Position numbers and translations under genes: made by a program. Source: a virus. Taken from it: DNA of 44,800 bases. A model generated the notes under the pieces. It did not search any database. It saw only the letters and a list, made by a program, of their open reading frames with translations, and had not been told where the DNA came from. Below, piece after piece: positions 24,157 to 32,094 of the stretch (the first letter of the stretch is position 1; every line of letters starts with the position of its first letter). Location: IMG/VR virus record IMGVR_UViG_3300004097_000011, positions 1 through 44,800 of that record. One strand, 5' to 3'.

Positions 24157-25467
24157 ATGACTGACCATTATGTTGATCCAACGGCTTCTGGAGCTAATGA
24201 CGGCACTAGCTGGACAGATGCGTGGCAGTCTGCTGCAAGTATTAGTGCGTCAGCAGGGGACAGAGTATTTCAAAAAGGTCTGCAAACCATAACTGCTGAC
24301 ATTACAATTACTTTTCCTAATGCACCAACAAATCCTGTTCAGTGGATAGCTACAACAGACACTGCGAATGAGCCGCCATTATCAATAGCTGACTCAGGCG
24401 CGGGGGTTGATTCGGTAACAAATAGTGTTGATATAACTGTAAACGGCAGCTTTGCCATGCACGGTATTACATTAGAAGTTGGAGGGACACTGCCAGCTAG
24501 TATAAAGATTAACTCAGGCAACACCGCTGCTAAATTCTGGTCGTTTACCCATTGCACTATAAATAATTTGTGTACTTTTAATGGTGGCATAGTGCTTGGT
24601 CTAGCAAGTTCAAACAGTAGAAACAGGTTTATATCAAAGAATACAACCTGGGGATTAAATGACGACTTACAATATATCACCCTAACAGCCTGTCATTGGG
24701 ATTCTTTTGGCGACAGCATTAATTTTACATCTGGAACTCAATCTCTATATTTAATCTATCCTCTACTTAATTCTAGTGCTAGGTTTATGGGGCTTGACTC
24801 ATCATCCTGTACTGGAGACATAATCAAAGGATCGGTTACTACTTCAAATGGAAAGATTGAGTTTGTTGACTGCAAGAAACACACAAGTAGCGATTGGGTT
24901 GACTCGATAGCATCAGGCGAGGGGCTTGAGGTTCTTGTATCCAATAGCTCTGATGCAGATATTAATTATAATTTAGAGCATCATAATGAATCAGGAAATA
25001 CTACTGTTAGTGTGACAATATATGCAACGGCTGGAAACACTTACGATGGTACAAATCCGTATTCGATCAAAGTTACTGGAACAAATGCTACAGAATCAAG
25101 GCCGTATATATCACCCTGGATGGCGATCTATAATTCTGACACATCCGCTATTACACCTTATTTAGATTTAATTCGTGATGGAATCACAACAGCGTATCAA
25201 GATGATGAAGTATGGGGCGAATTTATGACTCTAAATAATACAGGGTTCCCGTTGACATCATTAACTGATGACAGGGCTTTAGTTTCACCATCTAATCAAG
25301 GGTCAAGCAGCCTTGGTGCTAGCGATTGGGAAGGCGAAACAACGCCTTGGTACGGGAAAGTACAAAGTGAAAGCGTAACGCCTGCTGAGATAGGATATAT
25401 CTATGCGCGTGTTGGTGTGTCGGGTGCATACACGGTGTATGTTAACCCAGGCATAAGAGGCACTTAA
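24157..25467 (+). CDS. tailspike/fibre protein with parallel beta-helix-like body
   Basis: 436 residues. The N-terminal YVDPTASGANDGTSWTDAWQSAAS is the recognised lead-in of parallel beta-helix proteins (DUF1565/pectate-lyase-like). The body is full of short Thr/Ser/Asn/Asp strands (ITVNGSFAMHGITLEVGGT, WSFTHCTINNLCTFNGGIV). The last ~130 residues are a separate beta domain (YSIKVTGTNATES to VYVNPGIRGT). Such proteins bind or cut surface polysaccharide. No catalytic residues can be assigned. Confidence 0.72.
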   Translation: MTDHYVDPTASGANDGTSWTDAWQSAASISASAGDRVFQKGLQTITADITITFPNAPTNPVQWIATTDTANEPPLSIADSGAGVDSVTNSVDITVNGSFAMHGITLEVGGTLPASIKINSGNTAAKFWSFTHCTINNLCTFNGGIVLGLASSNSRNRFISKNTTWGLNDDLQYITLTACHWDSFGDSINFTSGTQSLYLIYPLLNSSARFMGLDSSSCTGDIIKGSVTTSNGKIEFVDCKKHTSSDWVDSIASGEGLEVLVSNSSDADINYNLEHHNESGNTTVSVTIYATAGNTYDGTNPYSIKVTGTNATESRPYISPWMAIYNSDTSAITPYLDLIRDGITTAYQDDEVWGEFMTLNNTGFPLTSLTDDRALVSPSNQGSSSLGASDWEGETTPWYGKVQSESVTPAEIGYIYARVGVSGAYTVYVNPGIRGT

Positions 25468-26489
25468 TGGCAGTCACAAGAATCGTCGGCGGGGTAATTG
25501 TTGAAGAAAGCTCAACAGTCACTCGTATTGTTGGCGGGGTAATTCTTGAAGAAACTGGTGGCGATGTAGTATTGACCGTTGCCGATATGACTCATACAAA
25601 CGTAATAGACGCAGTTGCTTTAACTCAAGCCAACACGCTTGCTGTTGACGCAATGGCTCACGCTCAAGCAATTGATAACACTGTTTTAAATACCGCTTCA
25701 ACTTTGACTGTTGACGCTATGCTTCACGGATTAACTCAAGATGCGGTGACTTTAACGCAGCAGAATGTACTTGTTGTTGACGGAATGGCTCACGTAAATG
25801 TTCTTGATAATACAATCTTGACTTCTGGCGGCACATTGTCCGTAAATCCTATGGACCATGCTCACACTATGGACGAAGTTGGATTGACTCAAGCAAACAC
25901 TATTGTTGTTGACCCTCTTGACCATACTAACGTAATTGACAATGTTAATCTTAATCAACAAAATACATTAACCGTTGCTGGAATGGCTCACTCTCATACT
26001 ATTGATAACATTGAACTTTCCACCGCAATAAATCTTATTGTTGCCAACATAGTTCACAGTCATTTAATAGATAACGTCGGATTAGTTCAGGCAAATACAT
26101 TATCTGTTGCGGCAATTGTTCATAATCATTTAATGGATGGGGTTGCTTTAACTCAATCCAATTTACTATCTGTTGACGATATGCTTCACAGTAACGCGAT
26201 TGATGGATTAACATTAAATACAAGCGTTAATCTTTCAATGAATGATTTATTGAGCGCAAATAGCATAGATGCGGTATCATTAACACAAGCTAACTTATTA
26301 ACAATTCAAGACATTCTGCACTCTCACGAAATAGAAGGGAATCTTTCCTTATCTGGTGACGCTGTTTTGACTGTCGGTAGTATCACGCAAGCACACACGA
26401 TTGATAATATCAATTGGACAGTTTTAATTACTCCAAGTGGTCGTATTTATCTTGTTAGTGCAGAAAATAGGGTTATATCAATTCAATAG
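25467..26489 (+). CDS. repeat tail fibre protein, 22-residue repeats with His motifs
   Basis: 340 residues, TAATG overlap with the spike gene. The first 33 residues hold a duplicated VTRIVGGVI motif. Residues about 37-300 contain twelve to thirteen near-perfect 22-residue repeats of the type L-x-V-D-x-M-x-H-x-H/N-x-I-D-x-V-x-L-T-Q-x-N. Five repeats contain H-x-H (HAH, HSH, HSH, HNH, HSH); most others have H-x-N or H-x-Q. A short tail (ITPSGRIYLVSAENRVISIQ) ends it. In T4 gp37 HxH motifs of a trimer hold a row of iron ions, so a similar metal-stiffened needle is inferred. Confidence 0.75.
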   Translation: MAVTRIVGGVIVEESSTVTRIVGGVILEETGGDVVLTVADMTHTNVIDAVALTQANTLAVDAMAHAQAIDNTVLNTASTLTVDAMLHGLTQDAVTLTQQNVLVVDGMAHVNVLDNTILTSGGTLSVNPMDHAHTMDEVGLTQANTIVVDPLDHTNVIDNVNLNQQNTLTVAGMAHSHTIDNIELSTAINLIVANIVHSHLIDNVGLVQANTLSVAAIVHNHLMDGVALTQSNLLSVDDMLHSNAIDGLTLNTSVNLSMNDLLSANSIDAVSLTQANLLTIQDILHSHEIEGNLSLSGDAVLTVGSITQAHTIDNINWTVLITPSGRIYLVSAENRVISIQ

Positions 26490-26501
26490 GGGGTATCAAA
26501 A

Positions 26502-26711
26502 ATGCAAGTTGAATTCTTGGAACGGGTTGGAAGCAAAGGCATGAAAGGCGACAGGAAAACAGTCGATGACGAAACAGGCATAAGGTGGTGCATGGCTGGA
26601 TTTGTAAAGGATATGGCGGGGGTTGTTGAAACAGGCGAACGTAATACGAACCCTGTGACTGTTAACCCAAAAAGCATAATAAGTGCAACAGAAAATAGTG
26701 AGGCTCAATAA
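26502..26711 (+). CDS. 69-residue tail-region protein
   Basis: ATG at 26502 (the previous gene ends 13 bases before, AGGGGG upstream), stop overlapping the next start (TAATG). Charged, Lys/Asp/Glu-rich (EFLERVGSKGMKGDRKTVDD, then GIRWCMAGFVKDMAGVV). Family not recognised; probably a minor structural or fibre accessory. Confidence 0.6.
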   Translation: MQVEFLERVGSKGMKGDRKTVDDETGIRWCMAGFVKDMAGVVETGERNTNPVTVNPKSIISATENSEAQ

Positions 26712-27088
26712 TGGCTAAGAGTGTATCAGATTTGGTACTTGACGCAGCGTTAGATAAATCAGCTACAGGAAATATTCTTACGGTATGCGACACGTTGCCA
26801 ACAACCAGAACAGAGGCGGTGACGACGTACATGCTTGCTAGTGTTGTTGTCACAGCAGGGGATGGGAACGGTGATTTTGTTATAAGCAATGGTGATACAT
26901 CTGGACGTAAACTTGCCGTTGCACAACAAGCATCTATATCAATCACCAATTCAGGTGACGCGATCAATGTTGCTATTTGTGATGCCAGTGATCTTCTTTT
27001 GGTTACGTCTTGCACATTGCAAACTTTAACTTCCGGTGGAACTGTAACAGTTCCCACATGGGATCAAGAAATTGCTGATCCAACCTAA
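26711..27088 (+). CDS. small beta-rich structural protein, 125 residues
   Basis: Beta-strand-rich Thr/Ala/Val sequence (LTVCDTLPTTRTEAVTTYML, ISITNSGDAINVAICD). It has the look of an Ig-like or fibre-domain protein. It lies between the fibre genes and the adaptor gene. No named family could be assigned. Confidence 0.6.
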   Translation: MAKSVSDLVLDAALDKSATGNILTVCDTLPTTRTEAVTTYMLASVVVTAGDGNGDFVISNGDTSGRKLAVAQQASISITNSGDAINVAICDASDLLLVTSCTLQTLTSGGTVTVPTWDQEIADPT

Positions 27089-27090
27089 TC

Positions 27091-27417
27091 ATGGCATTTG
27101 AAGAATTAGAATCAAAAGACCCGAATTCATCAGGCAAAGATTATGTATTTGACTTTGCCCCATTAACCAATGGTCAATCCGGCGCTGTAAGTGATTACTT
27201 GCAAGCGGGTGAACTGATATCGACAATCGTCAGTGTAGCAACCAACGATCCTCTTTTGAACATAGATAGTTCATCAATAACGGATACTTCAACATCTGTT
27301 ACAGTGCTACTATCCGGCGGCACTGTGAACACTTACGCTGATGTTACTGTTAGAATAACAACTGATCTAGCAAGAACAGATGACAGAACATTCAGAATTC
27401 TAATTGAAGAAAAATGA
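27091..27417 (+). CDS. fibre-tail adaptor-like beta-sandwich protein
   Basis: 108 residues. The layout KDPNSSGKDYVFDFAPLTN, ELISTIVSVATNDPLL, then TSVTVLLSGGTVNTYADVTV, ending TDLARTDDRTFRILIEEK, fits the LtfC/p132-type beta-sandwich phage fibre-tail adaptors. Such a protein would link side fibres to the tail. Assigned from motif order and position. Confidence 0.7.
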   Translation: MAFEELESKDPNSSGKDYVFDFAPLTNGQSGAVSDYLQAGELISTIVSVATNDPLLNIDSSSITDTSTSVTVLLSGGTVNTYADVTVRITTDLARTDDRTFRILIEEK

Positions 27418-27731
27418 CAAATAACAATATGGACAATCAAGAAATAATAAATTCACTTGCGGGGGCAATTGGTTTCCTTTTCGCTTGGATTCTTCAAGGT
27501 TATAGGACAAGATTTAAAAATATTGAGGATAAAAGAGAAGAAGATCATAAAAGGGCACAAGAACTTGAATTGCTTGTTTCTGGTAAGTATCTAACAAGAT
27601 TAGATCATGCAGAGTCCAACAGAAAGCATGAAGAATCAAACATGCGAATGCAAGAAAAACTTGATAAAGTTATTGACAAACTCGATAATGTTCCATGTAA
27701 ATTAATAGATCAACGTAAAAACCCAAGGTAA
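27414..27731 (+). CDS. small bitopic membrane protein, lysis region
   Basis: 105 residues. One membrane segment near the N-terminus (SLAGAIGFLFAWILQGY, about 14-30), then a long charged coiled coil (EEDHKRAQELELLVSGKYL, RKHEESNMRMQEKLDKVIDK). N-terminal anchor plus coiled coil resembles i-spanin (Rz)-like or holin-accessory proteins. It stands just before the endolysin. The exact role is not decided from the sequence. Confidence 0.7.
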   Translation: MTNNNMDNQEIINSLAGAIGFLFAWILQGYRTRFKNIEDKREEDHKRAQELELLVSGKYLTRLDHAESNRKHEESNMRMQEKLDKVIDKLDNVPCKLIDQRKNPR

Positions 27732-27734
27732 TTA

Positions 27735-28220
27735 ATGGACATTAAAAAAGCACTAGAGCTTGTTGTTGTTCCAGGCTTAGATCTATTGCCAAAAAAAATG
27801 GACACCCCTGACTCAAGGGTAATGCTTCTATCCATTGGTTTGCAAGAATCACGTTTCAAATATCGCCGTCAAATTAACGGGCCAGCACATTGCTTTTATC
27901 AGTTTGAACATGGCGGCGGTGTCAAAGGTGTTTTGACACATCATTCCACTAAAAAATATATTCTTCCTATTCTTGAGCAATTAGAAATTCCAAAGGAAGA
28001 ATCCTATGATGCGATTGTATACAATGATGCACTGGCTACCGTTTTTGCCAGACTGTTGTTGTGGGCTAATCCAGGTGCAATGCCTAAAGTTAATTGCGAT
28101 CATGGCATTGCCTGGGATTATTACATAAATGGATGGCGACCCAGTAAGCCGCATCGACATACCTGGGATCTTCATAGAATCCATGCAACAGAAGTAGTTT
28201 TAAATGATTTGATATTATGA
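27735..28220 (+). CDS. endolysin, lytic transglycosylase-like
   Basis: 161 residues. LLSIGLQESRFKYRRQI contains the candidate catalytic Glu38 of goose-lysozyme/SLT-type transglycosylases, followed by GPAHCFYQFEHGGGVKGVL, a pattern I know from phage endolysins. The C-terminal part includes WDYYINGWRPSKPH. No signal peptide or membrane segment is seen, so export would depend on a holin. The ATGA overlap with the next gene is clear. Confidence 0.82.
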   Translation: MDIKKALELVVVPGLDLLPKKMDTPDSRVMLLSIGLQESRFKYRRQINGPAHCFYQFEHGGGVKGVLTHHSTKKYILPILEQLEIPKEESYDAIVYNDALATVFARLLLWANPGAMPKVNCDHGIAWDYYINGWRPSKPHRHTWDLHRIHATEVVLNDLIL

Positions 28221-28519
28221 GTGCCAATTTACATATTGTGGAAGGTTTGTGTTTTGAAGAATGTATAAAAGATGTGGTTTACATTGTACGGGGATATGAT
28301 AAAGGGGAAAATTATCCAGCCGAGTATAAATACGTTTTTACGGTGATTGTTGTTGACGGCAAAGCAGAGGCAAAAGGTTTTTTGTCACGAAGAAATACTA
28401 TTCTAAAGCCATCAGATCTACGCGTAATTAATGATTATTTTGATTCCAAAGGTTTTAGTATAAGGGAATATAGTCGCAGTACTGGTGCAAATTTAAGAGA
28501 TGTTAAAAGACATGATTAG
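28217..28519 (+). CDS. hypothetical lysis-region protein, 100 residues
   Basis: Starts ATGA over the endolysin stop and overlaps the lipoprotein gene by up to 20 bases. Alpha/beta sequence without signal peptide (CIKDVVYIVRGYDKGENYP, FTVIVVDGKAEAKGFLSRRN). No family recognised. Position within the lysis genes may be incidental. Confidence 0.65.
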   Translation: MSANLHIVEGLCFEECIKDVVYIVRGYDKGENYPAEYKYVFTVIVVDGKAEAKGFLSRRNTILKPSDLRVINDYFDSKGFSIREYSRSTGANLRDVKRHD

Positions 28520-29018
28520 AAAAAGTATATTATTCGCGATAGTTTTGTTATTTTCAACAGGATGCGCTCTTGTGCATAACGCTACCGAAACAACGGCAAA
28601 TGCTGCATATGCAACACATCTAATTCAATCCGGGCAAGTGGAACAAGTTATTACCTCTGTTGAACTAACCGACACCGAAAAACTAAAGATCACGCACGCT
28701 ATCAATGCTTTTAATAACTTTGTGGTTGAATACAAGTCAAAGGTATCTAATGGAGATTTCGGTACATCTGACCCTATGTTTCATGGATTTATTATTGACT
28801 TTGAATTATTGACTGTGCAGTACAAGAATGTGAGCGAGATAATCACACTCAATTATGATAAATATTCGCCAGAACAAAAGTTGATTCTGGAAGATTATCA
28901 AAACTTGGCTATAAGTTTAAACGGATCTGTTGACAGTTTAGTTGCTGCCGGACGTAGACACCAAGCACTAATATTTGGCATCAAGTTTGCCGGAATACTT
29001 GCAAGTGGCGCGTTGTAA
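28512..29018 (+). CDS. phage lipoprotein, lysis region
   Basis: From ATG 28512 (another in-frame ATG at 28500 would add MLKD) about 168 residues. The N-terminus MIRKSILFAIVLLFSTGCAL is a lipoprotein signal peptide with a Cys at the lipobox. The mature part is helical (TETTANAAYATHLIQSGQVE, YSPEQKLILEDYQNLAISLN). An outer-membrane spanin or a periplasmic accessory is possible, inferred from the location in the lysis cluster. Confidence 0.78.
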   Translation: MIRKSILFAIVLLFSTGCALVHNATETTANAAYATHLIQSGQVEQVITSVELTDTEKLKITHAINAFNNFVVEYKSKVSNGDFGTSDPMFHGFIIDFELLTVQYKNVSEIITLNYDKYSPEQKLILEDYQNLAISLNGSVDSLVAAGRRHQALIFGIKFAGILASGAL

Positions 29019-29329
29019 TGGAATTTTTGCAAGACTTAAACCAATTTGAGAAGATTGGTTTGTTTGCCATAACCGCTATTTTAGGCATGGGTTATAGCTA
29101 TTTCAAGCGATGGTCTTGGGAAACTGAGGGAATCAGGCTTGGAACTTACTTATTTGGCGATACTCACGCCATAGGACGCGCTGTAACTACTTTAGCTGGC
29201 CTGTGTATAGTAACGGGTATGCTTGGGTATTTAGATTCGTTAGAGGCTGATAAAATCATTGTTGCTGCATTCGGATTAGGAATGATGGTTCCAGAAAAGG
29301 TTGATAAGGAAAAAGCTCAAAATGGTTAA
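29018..29329 (+). CDS. membrane protein, holin candidate
   Basis: 103 residues, TAATG overlap with the lipoprotein gene. Hydrophobic segments at about 12-27 (IGLFAITAILGMGYSYF), 54-72 (GRAVTTLAGLCIVTGMLG) and 78-90 (ADKIIVAAFGLGMM). Short, with charged ends and a YLFGDTHAIGRA motif I have seen in phage membrane proteins. Next to an endolysin it is the best holin candidate in the window, but no definitive family motif is present. Confidence 0.65.
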   Translation: MEFLQDLNQFEKIGLFAITAILGMGYSYFKRWSWETEGIRLGTYLFGDTHAIGRAVTTLAGLCIVTGMLGYLDSLEADKIIVAAFGLGMMVPEKVDKEKAQNG

Positions 29330-29759
29330 TCGCACAGATTTGTATTATCAGAAGGGATTCAAGTATCAGTTAAAGCAGGATTTTCATGCCAAAACTAAAA
29401 TAATTCCAACAGAGGATATCAAAGCAAACTTCATTCAATTAGATAGAAACGGGTTGATTGTAATCCTTAAAGGGTATGCCTGGGATGGACCGTCTGGCCC
29501 AACGTATGACAGTGATAATACAATGGCGGGTTCTTTAGTCCATGATGCAGTTTATCAACTTATCCGCGCTGGTAGACTCCCTGCATCATACAAAGGCATT
29601 GCTGACGAAACCATGAAAGAAATAATGGTTGAGGATGGAATGTGGAAGTTCCGGGCAAAGTATTTCTTTGTTGGCGTGAATACATTTGGCGATGGATCTC
29701 TTGTCAAACCAAGAAAGACATATCAAATCCCTGCTGGAACAAAGTCAAAAAGGAATTGA
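29322..29759 (+). CDS. DUF1353 family protein
   Basis: 145 residues from ATG 29322 (MVNRTDLYY); a longer frame from 29301 is less likely. YAWDGPSGPTYDSDNTMAGS and LVHDAVYQL match the DUF1353 pattern (xxDxASxP, HDxxY), a phage protein family near the end of late operons with a suspected peptidase or lysis role. His in SLVHDAVY is the conserved residue. Last rightward late gene, 14 bases from the convergent leftward gene. Confidence 0.8.
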   Translation: MVNRTDLYYQKGFKYQLKQDFHAKTKIIPTEDIKANFIQLDRNGLIVILKGYAWDGPSGPTYDSDNTMAGSLVHDAVYQLIRAGRLPASYKGIADETMKEIMVEDGMWKFRAKYFFVGVNTFGDGSLVKPRKTYQIPAGTKSKRN

Positions 29760-29773
29760 ATCTTGCCATAGTA

Positions 29774-29941
29774 TTAAAGCGGTTTGCTTTCATTTGAATT
29801 CTCCTGGTTTAATTTATTTACAATCCATTCTGTCAGCTTCACGCCTTCGCTTCTTGCTGCCTTTACCCATCGCGCTTTGTCCCTGGTCTTGCATTGCGCG
29901 TGGATATAAGAAACCCGCTCTATTTTTTTAATTTTTTCCAT
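29774..29941 (-). CDS. small basic protein (VHAQCK type), 55 residues
   Basis: Short leftward gene with ATG at 29941 and CAGGA nine bases upstream. The product starts MEKIKKIERVSYIHAQCKTR and continues DKARWVKAARSEGVKLTEWI. The pattern IHAQCK.RDKA.WVKAAR.EGxKLTEWI is one I know from small phage proteins of ribbon-helix-helix type, so DNA binding is likely but not shown. It is the last leftward gene, ending 14 bases from the DUF1353 gene. Confidence 0.7.
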   Translation of the reverse strand: MEKIKKIERVSYIHAQCKTRDKARWVKAARSEGVKLTEWIVNKLNQENSNESKPL

Positions 29942-30012
29942 TTTACTAATTCCTGTGATAAAATATATTCATACTCGTTGGTGGGTTGTGTTGGAGTAAA
30001 TAGCACTGTCAT
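29920..30012 (-). CDS. possible 30-residue coupled peptide
   Basis: ATG at 30012, stop at 29920 inside the next leftward gene. Product MTVLFTPTQPTNEYEYILSQ then ELVKWKKLKK. It lacks a clear ribosome site, so translation is uncertain. It would fill the gap between the J-domain gene and the small basic gene. Confidence 0.3.
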   Translation of the reverse strand: MTVLFTPTQPTNEYEYILSQELVKWKKLKK

Positions 30013-30026
30013 AATTTGACGCCGTG

Positions 30027-30050
30027 AAGGGGAATCTCCTTCCCCTTTGT
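30027..30050 (+). terminator. hairpin at the end of the rightward late operon
   Basis: AAGGGGAA (30027-30034) and TTCCCCTT (30040-30047) form a perfect 8-bp stem with a 5-base loop, 270 bases past the last rightward gene. The U tract is short (TTTGTGCCTTTT), so efficiency is uncertain. Read leftward it has no T run, so the leftward transcript would not be terminated. Confidence 0.55.
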
Positions 30051-30055
30051 GCCTT

Positions 30056-30544
30056 TTACTTGATCTTTTTCCTTTCTTCTTTTTCAGCCCTTATTTCCCT
30101 GCTGCCGTGAAATGTTCTTATATCTTCCATACTGAACTTTCCACGCGATCTGCTTTTATAATCTGCTGGTCTAAAATACCACTTCATTTTTTTACTAGCC
30201 CATTTGTACCCTGATTTTTTAATTTCTTCTTTATGTGGCCTGGTATCGCCTGACAACCACACCCACACGCCGCAAACTTCAATGTCTATACCTTCCATCC
30301 TTAAAGCTGCTTTAATCGCGTCACTGAGCTTGTCGTCGTAATCAGGGGTATCATTAACGATAGTGAAGTCTGATTCTTTCTTTAAGACTTCAAAAGCAAT
30401 ATTAATCAGCTTCATCATTTCTAATCCGGCTGGATTTCGGTCAGGATGAAATTTGAAACACGCTTTTCTGTATGCTGCTTTGATTATTTCTTGATTGATG
30501 TCGCCGGAAATGGCTAGGATTTTAACTGCTTCTGTTCTGTACAT
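30056..30544 (-). CDS. J-domain (DnaJ-like) protein
   Basis: 162 residues. J domain in the N-terminal 60 residues: helix (EAVKILAISGDINQEIIKAA), YRKACFKFHPDRNP with the HPD motif at 33-35. The C-terminal half holds VWVWLSGDTRPHKEEIKKSG and KWASKKMKWYFRP, which recurs in phage proteins of this type. It would recruit host DnaK, for replication complex remodelling or folding; the substrate is not evident. A promoter lies 45 bases upstream. Confidence 0.88.
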   Translation of the reverse strand: MYRTEAVKILAISGDINQEIIKAAYRKACFKFHPDRNPAGLEMMKLINIAFEVLKKESDFTIVNDTPDYDDKLSDAIKAALRMEGIDIEVCGVWVWLSGDTRPHKEEIKKSGYKWASKKMKWYFRPADYKSRSRGKFSMEDIRTFHGSREIRAEKEERKKIK

Positions 30545-30564
30545 TTTACTTTCTCCGTTTGGTT

Positions 30565-30620
30565 CCAGGTTTCGCCTGGTCGATAATTCAATTATACACA
30601 GTTAGTTTATAAAAGTACAA
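30565..30620 (-). promoter_or_regulatory. leftward promoter of the J-domain gene with leader hairpin
   Basis: Leftward: TTGTAC (30615-30620), 18-base spacer, TATAAT (30591-30596). The leader then forms a CCAGG-CGAAA-CCTGG hairpin (30565-30579) before the CGGAG ribosome site. It could stabilise the mRNA. Confidence 0.6.
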
Positions 30621-30621
30621 T

Positions 30622-30822
30622 TTATTTTAAACGCTCTTTCAATTTCTTAAAATCATTCAGCCTATTTCTGACTTTTTTTATATCATTGCGTCTGGTTTCT
30701 CTATCGTATGCTACGTCATTGGTTCTCATGATTGCATCTAAAAATGCAGCTGCTTCCCTTGTTGCAGCGTTTACCGCGTAGCGTATTAAATCTTTTTTCG
30801 TTCCTGTTTTATATTTTCTCAT
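30622..30822 (-). CDS. small basic protein, 66 residues
   Basis: Start at 30822 overlaps the stop of the upstream gene by 14 bases. Basic and helical (MRKYKTGTKKDLIRYAVNAA, then RNDIKKVRNRLNDFKKLKER). No known family is recognised. Its position before a strong promoter marks the end of a transcription unit. Confidence 0.6.
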   Translation of the reverse strand: MRKYKTGTKKDLIRYAVNAATREAAAFLDAIMRTNDVAYDRETRRNDIKKVRNRLNDFKKLKERLK

Positions 30823-31009
30823 TTAACTTCTCCCAAAGTTCGCTGGTGTAGGGTGTCCATTCAATATTAGTGTTGATATAATTCTCTATAAATATATTCA
30901 TAACCATGCCGTGTCTCGTATAAAGTTTTAAATTATCCCTATCTCTGCATATAAATTCACAGTCATCATCAGGCGGCATTTGATCCGAGCATTTCTTCCA
31001 GGTTGTCAT
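30809..31009 (-). CDS. DUF551-like protein, copy 1
   Basis: 66 residues. MTTWKKCSDQMPPDDDCEFI to EWTPYTSELWEKLNEKI fits the DUF551 pattern of W-x-x-C-x-x-x-M-P followed by a C-terminal W-x-P. It is a paralogue of the 31331-31528 product, which lies on the other side of the MazG gene: both have WxKC..QMP..D and EW.PxT..xWEKxN. Function unknown. Confidence 0.72.
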   Translation of the reverse strand: MTTWKKCSDQMPPDDDCEFICRDRDNLKLYTRHGMVMNIFIENYINTNIEWTPYTSELWEKLNEKI

Positions 31010-31341
31010 ATCACCTCAGCCTTGTTAAGAATGGCAACAGATTCATCATATTTTGAATCTGTGCTTTTTATAAAAACACCGTCAAGCATGATTCCTTTAC
31101 GGTCTTTAATATCTTCATAGGCTATTTCCAAACACTCTGATAAACTGGTATCAAGCTGTGCTGCCAGTATAATTAGCACAACCAAGCAATCTCCTATATC
31201 ATCTTTACAATCTGATTGTTTGTTTATGTTGTCGGCAAGTTCTCCTACTTCGGACATTAATTTAAGCGTCTGTGATTTAGAGTCAGATCCTTTAATTAAA
31301 TTTCTATCGTTTGCCCATTTAATTACTTTTTCAAGTTCCAT
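31006..31341 (-). CDS. MazG-like nucleotide pyrophosphohydrolase
   Basis: 111 residues. KLMSEVGELADNINKQ and DDIGDCLVVLIILAAQL are the MazG-type E-x-x-E and D-D-x-x-D metal-binding signatures (all-alpha NTP pyrophosphohydrolase). Members hydrolyse (d)NTPs or ppGpp. Phage MazG is thought to adjust nucleotide pools or host starvation signalling. It is flanked by the two DUF551-like genes with short overlaps, so the three form one unit. Confidence 0.85.
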   Translation of the reverse strand: MELEKVIKWANDRNLIKGSDSKSQTLKLMSEVGELADNINKQSDCKDDIGDCLVVLIILAAQLDTSLSECLEIAYEDIKDRKGIMLDGVFIKSTDSKYDESVAILNKAEVI

Positions 31342-31528
31342 TCACTTTCTCCCAATTATCGTTTGTAAAAGGCATCCATTCCCTGTCATCAATTCCATTA
31401 TATTTGCATAAAATAAGAAACGTTTCTGAATGAGCTCTCTTTGGTTCTGGCAATAATCCCGTTCTGTAGATAAGCAAACCTTCGTCATTGTGCGGCATTT
31501 GAAGCGTACATTTAATCCAGTATGGCAT
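31331..31528 (-). CDS. DUF551-like protein, copy 2
   Basis: 65 residues. MPYWIKCTLQMPHNDEGLLI and DREWMPFTNDNWEKVNGT show the same pattern as copy 1. The pair with a gene between them suggests a local duplication. Function unknown; the family is common in phage early regions. Confidence 0.72.
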   Translation of the reverse strand: MPYWIKCTLQMPHNDEGLLIYRTGLLPEPKRAHSETFLILCKYNGIDDREWMPFTNDNWEKVNGT

Positions 31529-31538
31529 TAGCTATCCC

Positions 31539-32072
31539 TCAAAAAGATTCAAAAAAATCATTCAATTCCTTACCTGTTACAGAATAATCAAGCCACTTGC
31601 TTTCACCTTTACATGAGACTGATACAGTTTGCAATCCTTTGAAAAATTCACTAGGGACGAGAAGTATATGTTTAATTACTCTATTTTTATCCATGCAAAA
31701 ACAACACATAAAATCACAAACTAGAGTTTGTTTTTTAAAAGAGAATGACCATGATTCCGATTTATATTTTCTGTTTAAAATACGTGGCTTTGAACATTTA
31801 ACATCGACTTTTTGATTGTTAACTGTGAAATCATATTTATATTGCCATTTGATTTCATTCATACTTACAGCAGATGGAACGAGTCTCTTAAATTCAGATT
31901 CCGCTAATGATCCTAATTTATCCCTATCAGATCCATATTTAAGTCTATCACCAATAATTTTAACCCCTTGCTTCTTTAACCTGTAATAAAGAGTACTCCA
32001 AGGTATGCCGATATCATCGGCAGCAAGTTTTAAGTTTTTATATTTTGCGTAAGCAAGGGATTCTTGGCTCAT
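31539..32072 (-). CDS. HTH plus PD-(D/E)XK-like nuclease
   Basis: 177 residues. N-terminal helix-turn-helix (KNLKLAADDIGIPWSTLYYR, then LKKQG). From about residue 50 a PD-(D/E)XK-type core is suggested: LGSLAESEFKRLVP supplies the first Glu, YKYDFTVNNQKVDVKCSKPR gives the Asp-x(n)-Asp-x-Lys pair. The order fits small endonucleases of this fold. The target is unknown; a role in recombination or attack on other DNA is possible. Start ATG follows a weak GGAAAAATT ribosome site. Confidence 0.68.
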   Translation of the reverse strand: MSQESLAYAKYKNLKLAADDIGIPWSTLYYRLKKQGVKIIGDRLKYGSDRDKLGSLAESEFKRLVPSAVSMNEIKWQYKYDFTVNNQKVDVKCSKPRILNRKYKSESWSFSFKKQTLVCDFMCCFCMDKNRVIKHILLVPSEFFKGLQTVSVSCKGESKWLDYSVTGKELNDFFESF

Positions 32073-32094
32073 AATTTTTCCTATTTATTTTATA

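Noticed and set aside
24339-24680. 113-residue leftward frame inside the tailspike gene
   Set aside because: Shadow of the spike gene; no ribosome site and hydrophobic pattern typical of an antisense beta-rich gene.
29704-29793. 29-residue leftward frame with a strong GGAG ribosome site overlapping the DUF1353 gene
   Set aside because: Most of it is antisense to the DUF1353 gene and the peptide has no recognisable pattern; the good ribosome site may be chance.
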